Assembly (NCBI GenBank): GCA_013204125.1
Contig: JABMOP010000083.1
Span: forward strand, 1-20,146
Direction: 5' to 3'
DNA length: 20,146 bases
Source: Rhodospirillales bacterium
GTDB lineage: Bacteria; Pseudomonadota; Alphaproteobacteria; Rhodospirillales; UBA2165
Positions 16,635 through 20,146 of this stretch are shown here, piece by piece. How positions within the stretch are numbered: the stretch's first letter is position 1; each line of letters begins with the position of its first letter. A program made the position numbers and the translations under genes. The notes under the pieces are model-generated. The model was not told the DNA's origin and ran no database searches. It was given only the letters and a program-made list of their open reading frames with translations.

Positions 16635-16669
16635 CGCCCTGGATCACCCGGACAGGCCGGGTGAGGGCG
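16635..16669. repeat. Second palindrome, core TCACCCGG-N5-CCGGGTGA
   Basis: The core arms are 16644-16651 and 16657-16664 around ACAGG. CGCCC (16635-16639) and GGGCG (16665-16669) extend the stem past a four-base bulge. It lies 30 bp from the first palindrome and 15 bp before the stop of the convergent transporter gene, a likely bidirectional terminator or REP-like pair. Confidence 0.55.
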
Positions 16670-16683
16670 GCAGGGGTTGGGGG

Positions 16684-17928
16684 TTAGGCTTCTTCCGGTT
16701 TTAGAAAATCACCGCGTTCCAGTATCCACGATGTGGCAAAGCCGAAGACCAGGGCCCAGAACGGCGCGCCGATGCTGAAAATGGGGATATTGGCGGCGGT
16801 CACCAGGAATGTGATCAGCGCGCCGTAGGTGAAGCGGCCTTGAAAGGCGGTTTTGAACGCGGTCTGTAAGACGGCGAGCAAAGCGATCCCGGCCAAGGTG
16901 GCGATAAACGCTTTTGGCGCCGCCAGCATGAAACTGGTAAAGACCGGCGAGAAGACGCCGAACAATAAAGCCAGCAACCCGACGAATATGCCCGCCGTGT
17001 AATGGCGCTTGGCCTCGCCCGAAGATGAAATGATGGCGTTGACCGGCCCCGTCAAACAGGTGGAAACGGTGCCGACCGCGGCAACGATGATCGAGCCCGC
17101 GCCGCACATGGCGGTCACCGCATTGACCGGGGGTTCGTGTCCCTTGGCGCCGATCACCGCATAGCCTTGGGCGTTTTGCGCCGCCAACACCGTGATGGCG
17201 AGCGGGATCACCAATTCGATCATCGCCTGGATCGAAAATTCAGGTGTGAAAAGGACCGGCTCGGCGACGCGCAAGGTCAATTCAGCGCCCGGCGCATAGC
17301 CGCCGGCCAGCGGTATCGCGATCAGCCCGATCACCAGCGCCGAAATCAAAGGCGGGAAGCGCCGGGCCAAAGCCGGATAGGCCATCAACCCAAAGAATAC
17401 CAAGGTCATCGGCGCCGTGATCCAAAACCCGGTTTCGAAGGCGCGCAGCCAATCCAATACGAATTGCAAAAAGACGCCGGCGACCATCGCCATGACGATC
17501 GGCATCGGCAGCGCTGCCATGATGCGCTTGACCCAGCCCGAGACACCCAAAACCAGCATCAATGCGCCGGTGGCGTAGAACGCGCCGATTACTTCTGGAA
17601 AACTTAAATGATCGAGCGCCGGTCCGACCAAAACCGTGCCGGGGATGGTCCAGAAAAAGACCAGCGGCTGGCGGTAGGCGACACAGAAAATAATGCTGAT
17701 GATGCCGTTGATAAAAAACGCACCGAATATCCAGGACGCCATATCCGCTTCGGAAAGCCCGCCGCGGGCGCCGGCCGATAAAATTATGGCAATCGGGGCG
17801 GATGCGGCAAATATAAAGGCGATCAACCCATTGGCGGCAAGCTGGCCGGAAAAATCCGAAAATATCTGTTTAAGGCCCGGAAATGGTGGCTTCGGTAGTT
17901 CGATATGCATGGGGCGGCAAAGGCTCAT
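16684..17928 (-). CDS. BenE-family benzoate/H+ symporter-like transporter
   Basis: This 414-residue protein is built almost entirely of hydrophobic helices. It has the BenE-family features PLVFFWTIPGTVLVGPAL (~110), IPLAITVLAAQNAQGYAV, CGAGSIIVAAVGT and GPVNAIISSSGEAKRHYTAG. BenE proteins import benzoate with protons across the inner membrane. It is convergent with the UbiD/molybdenum-hydroxylase operon across two palindromes, so it is not co-transcribed. Its presence still fits an aromatic-acid substrate. ATG at 17928 is used; ATG at 17910 (MHIELPKPPF) is equally possible and neither has a clear ribosome site. The substrate may differ from benzoate. Confidence 0.9.
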   Translation of the reverse strand: MSLCRPMHIELPKPPFPGLKQIFSDFSGQLAANGLIAFIFAASAPIAIILSAGARGGLSEADMASWIFGAFFINGIISIIFCVAYRQPLVFFWTIPGTVLVGPALDHLSFPEVIGAFYATGALMLVLGVSGWVKRIMAALPMPIVMAMVAGVFLQFVLDWLRAFETGFWITAPMTLVFFGLMAYPALARRFPPLISALVIGLIAIPLAGGYAPGAELTLRVAEPVLFTPEFSIQAMIELVIPLAITVLAAQNAQGYAVIGAKGHEPPVNAVTAMCGAGSIIVAAVGTVSTCLTGPVNAIISSSGEAKRHYTAGIFVGLLALLFGVFSPVFTSFMLAAPKAFIATLAGIALLAVLQTAFKTAFQGRFTYGALITFLVTAANIPIFSIGAPFWALVFGFATSWILERGDFLKPEEA

Positions 17929-18054
17929 GGTTGAAAACGGCGGTGCGCATTGCCACCTTCTTTGCAGATTAAGACGATTGCCGCAATGGCCCGATCAAAA
18001 CCCGAAGGCGCATATCGGTTGATTGCTATGGCATCCGGTGACGAATCGTTTATA

Positions 18055-18060
18055 TATAAT
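18055..18060 (+). promoter_or_regulatory. Consensus -10 box TATAAT before the 90-residue membrane protein
   Basis: A perfect TATAAT lies 38 bp before the TTG start, in a 170-bp spacer divergent from the transporter. I see no good -35 box 16-18 bp upstream, so the promoter is probable only from position and the -10 match. Confidence 0.35.
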
Positions 18061-18098
18061 CCCCAGAATCCGGAATAGTAAAAATAGGAGTTCCAGCG

Positions 18099-18371
18099 TT
18101 GAAGCTTAAAATATGGTTGATGTCCCATTCCACCTTGCTGATAATCTGGCTTGTCGTCAGCGTTGTCTGGACGTTTGGATTGGCTATTTTCTCCACCAGC
18201 ATAACCCCGGCCTTGTCCGTCAAGGCGATGACTTTGTTATTTTCCGTCGGCATCCCGCTGGGTGTCATCGTTACCGGAATTATGATCTTTGTAACGGCGC
18301 CGAAGAAAGCCACCCCGATTGTAGTGCCGCCAGCAGTCAAAAAACCGGATGATGACGACGACGATGAATAA
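18099..18371 (+). CDS. Small two-helix membrane protein with acidic C-terminal tail
   Basis: I do not recognise a family. The 90 residues show two hydrophobic helices (about 9-32, LIIWLVVSVVWTFGLAIF, and 43-66, AMTLLFSVGIPLGVIVTGIM). A Pro/Lys-rich linker follows (APKKATPIVVPPAVKKP), and the protein ends in six aspartates and a glutamate encoded by a GAY repeat. The start is TTG, supported by AGGAG (18086-18090) eight bases upstream. With both ends likely cytoplasmic, the acidic tail may bind metal or a basic partner; that is inference. The opposite strand also has an open frame of similar length, but its serine run is only the reverse of the GAY repeat. Confidence 0.75.
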   Translation: MKLKIWLMSHSTLLIIWLVVSVVWTFGLAIFSTSITPALSVKAMTLLFSVGIPLGVIVTGIMIFVTAPKKATPIVVPPAVKKPDDDDDDE

Positions 18372-18444
18372 TCATTCCGCTGATTTATTTTAATCCCATC
18401 CAACGCATTTAGCGAATTGACGAAAAATATATTTCATTATTGTT

Positions 18445-18450
18445 TATAAT
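18445..18450 (+). promoter_or_regulatory. Consensus -10 box TATAAT before the 59-residue membrane protein
   Basis: A perfect TATAAT lies 78 bp before the chosen start. A TTGACG at 18417-18422 is 22 bp away, too far for a normal sigma-70 spacer, so the pairing is doubtful although the AT-rich context fits a promoter. Confidence 0.35.
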
Positions 18451-18528
18451 GACTTAACTATTTAAATAGGGGCGCTAGCAAGGAGCCCGCGACAACCCCG
18501 CCCGGGCGAAATGGCGATGGAGCAAGTT

Positions 18529-18708
18529 ATGTACGGTCAACTTTCTAAACCGCGTAAACTTTTATGGCCGGTCGGTATCGGCATTGCACTTGGCATCTTA
18601 ATACTAGTCATGGACGGAGAATGGAAAACAAGCCTGATTGGCTTCGTTCCGGCGGCGATATTCGTCGGCGTCTTCGTGTGGGCGGCAATAACAGAAAAAC
18701 GAATTTAA
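18529..18708 (+). CDS. Small membrane protein, unknown function
   Basis: The 59-residue product begins MYGQLSKPRKLLW and has two hydrophobic stretches, PVGIGIALGILILVM (~14-28) and IGFVPAAIFVGVFVWAAI (~37-54), then a basic end EKRI. The N-terminal positives suggest an N-in topology. ATG 18529 is chosen over ATG 18511 because GGAG (18519-18522) sits six bases upstream of it, whereas nothing suitable precedes 18511. No family is recognised. It is convergent with the Hpt gene, 12 bp away. Confidence 0.7.
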   Translation: MYGQLSKPRKLLWPVGIGIALGILILVMDGEWKTSLIGFVPAAIFVGVFVWAAITEKRI

Positions 18709-18720
18709 CGCTTTAAATTA

Positions 18721-19062
18721 TCATGCCGCCAATTTGCGGCATTCGGCGATCAATCCGGATAATTCACCGGCGCGGGCCTCATCCAAATATTCTATATTTT
18801 CGGCCAAATTCTCAGAGTGGCTTTCGATTTTTGACGCTACTTTGCTCAGTTCGGAAAAACCAAAAGTGCCGGCCGATCCAGCCAGTTTATGCGATAATTC
18901 ATTCAGCTTCCGCACGCCATCGACGCGTTCCGTTTGAGTGGCAGAGTGGACAGCGATCTCCCATGCGCTTTCCAGCGCTGAAATCCGCTCATCGAGTTGA
19001 GATACATAGGATTTTTTAAGTTCTTCCAGCCGCTCGGCAAGTTCTGTATTATTATCCTTCAT
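18721..19062 (-). CDS. Histidine phosphotransfer (Hpt) domain protein
   Basis: The 113-residue protein is predicted all-helical. It carries the Hpt phosphorylation motif SHKLAGSAGTFGFSEL, with H58 as phospho-acceptor, and helical flanks rich in Glu and Lys. Hpt proteins relay phosphate between receiver domains in multistep phosphorelays. ATG 19062 is preferred to the upstream TTG at 19098; it overlaps the end of the receiver gene by 11 bases, so the two are probably co-translated. No histidine kinase is in the window. Confidence 0.9.
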   Translation of the reverse strand: MKDNNTELAERLEELKKSYVSQLDERISALESAWEIAVHSATQTERVDGVRKLNELSHKLAGSAGTFGFSELSKVASKIESHSENLAENIEYLDEARAGELSGLIAECRKLAA

Positions 19063-19444
19063 GGTGGGCAGCCCAAATTTCCCTGACTTGATCGGCAAGT
19101 TTCATGGGGTCGAAGGGCTTGGCAATTACACCCGCCGCGCCTAATGACCGATAATGTTCGCGGTCACTATCCATCACCTTCGCCGTCATAAATATCACCG
19201 GCACCTGATCGAACCCCGGCAATTGGCGGATCGCCGCCAAGGTATCGGGCCCATCCATTTCCGGCATCATTACGTCCAGTAAGATGATATCCGGTCCATA
19301 GCCGGGCAATACTTTCAAGGCTTCGGAGCCGGAACTGCACATTTCCACGGTAAGATTGCCAACCGTTTCCAATGCCACGCGCGCCACGGTCTGAATGTCC
19401 ATTTCGTCTTCGACGCAAAATACTTTTTTTAGGTCCGGTGTCAT
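19052..19444 (-). CDS. Single-domain response regulator (CheY-like REC)
   Basis: This 130-residue receiver domain has a full active site: acidic pair E12-D13 (VEDEMD), phospho-acceptor D57 (IILLDVMMPEMDGP), switch T87 (IFMTAK) and K109 (IAKPFDP). It has no output domain. ATG 19444 is preferred over the adjacent TTG at 19447, with AAGGTAG shortly upstream. Its end overlaps the Hpt gene, which suggests the pair exchange phosphate or serve the same relay. Confidence 0.93.
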   Translation of the reverse strand: MTPDLKKVFCVEDEMDIQTVARVALETVGNLTVEMCSSGSEALKVLPGYGPDIILLDVMMPEMDGPDTLAAIRQLPGFDQVPVIFMTAKVMDSDREHYRSLGAAGVIAKPFDPMKLADQVREIWAAHHEG

Positions 19445-19632
19445 CAATCTACCTTATACATTCAGGGTGCGCCTTCCACTCTATAATCTGGATATTATCG
19501 ATCAATTATTCAAATACATTCCGGAGATTAGGACTTCACACCGGCTGGATTATATAACGGAAAGGATTTGTTTTCTATCTAAGATGGTATTAATTTAATA
19601 ATTACTATTATTTAGGGGTAAATCATTCATTG

Positions 19633-19661
19633 AAAGAAAAAGGGGTCGCCGAAGCGACCCC
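19633..19661 (-). terminator. Intrinsic terminator reading minus strand
   Basis: On the minus strand GGGGTCGC-TTCG-GCGACCCC forms an eight-base-pair stem capped by a TTCG tetraloop (19661-19642), followed directly by TTTTTCTTT (19641-19633). There is no U-tract on the plus side, so its direction is clear. No minus-strand protein gene ends here. Confidence 0.85.
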
Positions 19662-19766
19662 AAGTCGTCGATGAAGTAATAAAAGAAGGAATGCGAGGTC
19701 CTTTGGCTAAATCAGCCCACTTCACCGAGCCCCAAATACTGAGGGTAATTTAGGGGCTCGTCGTTA
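19633..19766 (-). ncRNA. Candidate small regulatory RNA ending at the intrinsic terminator
   Basis: A strong minus-strand terminator has no gene to serve, so an RNA probably starts just upstream. TTTACA (19800-19795) and TTTATC (19778-19773), 16 bp apart, could be its -35 and -10 boxes, giving a start near 19766 and an RNA of about 134 nt. Near its 5' end CGAGCCCC (19733-19726) and GGGGCTCG (19760-19753) form a long hairpin, extended by AAAT/ATTT past a bulge. The loop reads TACCCTCAGT. A shorter GGCT-GATTT-AGCC hairpin follows, then a pyrimidine-rich single strand, then the terminator. CU-rich loops are common in alphaproteobacterial trans-acting sRNAs. I recognise no known family. Confidence 0.5.
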
Positions 19767-19867
19767 CGCCCGGATAAATACGATGTGAACAGGTTGTAAA
19801 TTCATGTTAATAAACGTTATCGGTTAGACGATTATCGACAACCTGCAAAGCAGTTGAGACCCAATGC

Positions 19868-20146
19868 ATGGCAGACCACCTTCTCATTGTTGAAGATGAC
19901 GAACTCGTCCAATCGCTGCTCGCCGCGTATATGAAGGGCGAAGGCTACAAGGTTAGCTATGCCGGAACGGGCAAAGAGCTTCTCGCAATCCTCAATAGTG
20001 AAACCATAGATTTGATATTGCTGGATTTGGGCCTGCCCGACGAAGACGGCTTGACCCTGACCCGGCAAATCCGCGCACGCTCCTCAATCCCGATTATCGT
20101 GATTACCGCCCGCAAAGGCCGTGAAGACAGGATGGCGGCTCTGGAA
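19868..20146 (+). CDS. Response regulator receiver domain, OmpR-like, truncated by window end
   Basis: The visible 93 residues are a receiver domain: acidic pair D10/D11 in LLIVEDDELV, phospho-acceptor D53 in LILLDLGLPDEDG, and a switch Thr in IIVITARKGREDRM. The LDLGLPDEDGL and IPIIVITAR segments are typical of OmpR/PhoB-family transcription factors, so a winged-helix domain probably follows beyond the edge. ATG 19868 is chosen because it gives MADHLLIVEDD; ATG 19864 is in another frame. It is divergent from the candidate small RNA. Confidence 0.9.
   Translation, partial: MADHLLIVEDDELVQSLLAAYMKGEGYKVSYAGTGKELLAILNSETIDLILLDLGLPDEDGLTLTRQIRARSSIPIIVITARKGREDRMAALE

Larger units (their letters stand above)
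19445..19867. other. AT-rich intergenic region with minus-strand RNA signals
   Basis: This 423-bp spacer between divergent regulators has no credible protein gene. The part at 19490-19640 is strongly AT-rich and should hold the promoter of the receiver/Hpt pair. The part at 19633-19800 holds hairpins, a terminator and promoter-like boxes on the minus strand. TTATCG occurs twice just before the OmpR-like gene (19817-19822 and 19832-19837), spaced nine bases apart. Confidence 0.55.

Noticed and set aside
18050..18403. Minus-strand ORF of 117 residues with a serine run
   Set aside because: It overlaps a plus-strand frame that has a Shine-Dalgarno sequence and coherent membrane helices. The serine run is the reverse complement of the GAY aspartate repeat.
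18417..18450. TTGACG and TATAAT as a complete sigma-70 promoter
   Set aside because: The spacer is 22 bp, well outside the usual 16-18, so only the -10 box is listed.

Overview
The window looks like chromosomal DNA of an alphaproteobacterium, probably Rhodospirillales-like. The signs are moderately GC-rich coding sequence, a stand-alone receiver protein with the FGPDRRR...ERR tail seen in that group, a CoxM/CoxS/CoxL-type molybdenum hydroxylase, and dispersed CCCCGG...CCGGGG palindromes. No mobile element, tRNA, rRNA or CRISPR array was found.

Region 1 (1-4285, minus strand) is an operon for the Na+-translocating NADH:quinone reductase, read right to left as nqrA, B, C, D, E. It is in visible decay. 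nqrA carries an in-frame TAA and a one-base frameshift. nqrC carries three one-base slips in homopolymers. nqrD carries an in-frame TAG. nqrE runs at residue ~87 straight into an NqrF-like GGGxGMAPMR sequence, as if a deletion had removed the end of nqrE and most of nqrF. Only nqrB remains a full open frame. The other ~15 kb contains no comparable lesion, although several intact genes there hold 7-base homopolymers. Real pseudogenisation is therefore more likely than poor sequence quality.

Region 2 (4416-8610) holds a class I/II aminotransferase (minus), a divergent 561-residue Rossmann-fold protein of unknown function (plus), a small two-helix pore protein whose potassium-channel filter is altered to TAGIAD (minus), and a single-domain response regulator with an altered acidic pocket (minus). 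Region 3 is a 330-bp AT-rich spacer with two adjacent perfect inverted repeats, followed by a six-helix potassium channel with a C-terminal cyclic-nucleotide-binding domain (8941-10110).

Region 4 (10211-16571, plus strand) is a compact five-gene operon with ATGA overlaps. It encodes a UbiD-type prenyl-FMN decarboxylase, the FAD, 2Fe-2S and molybdopterin subunits of a xanthine-dehydrogenase-family hydroxylase, and an ACMSD-type amidohydrolase/decarboxylase. A convergent BenE-type benzoate transporter gene (16684-17928) follows across two strong hairpins. Together they suggest uptake, ring hydroxylation and decarboxylation of an aromatic or heteroaromatic acid. The combination matches no pathway I know, and it is the best candidate here for an undescribed system.

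Region 5 (17929-20146) holds two very small membrane proteins, a receiver protein and an Hpt protein in an overlapping minus-strand pair, a spacer containing a well-formed minus-strand intrinsic terminator and a probable small RNA, and the start of an OmpR-like response regulator that runs off the right edge.
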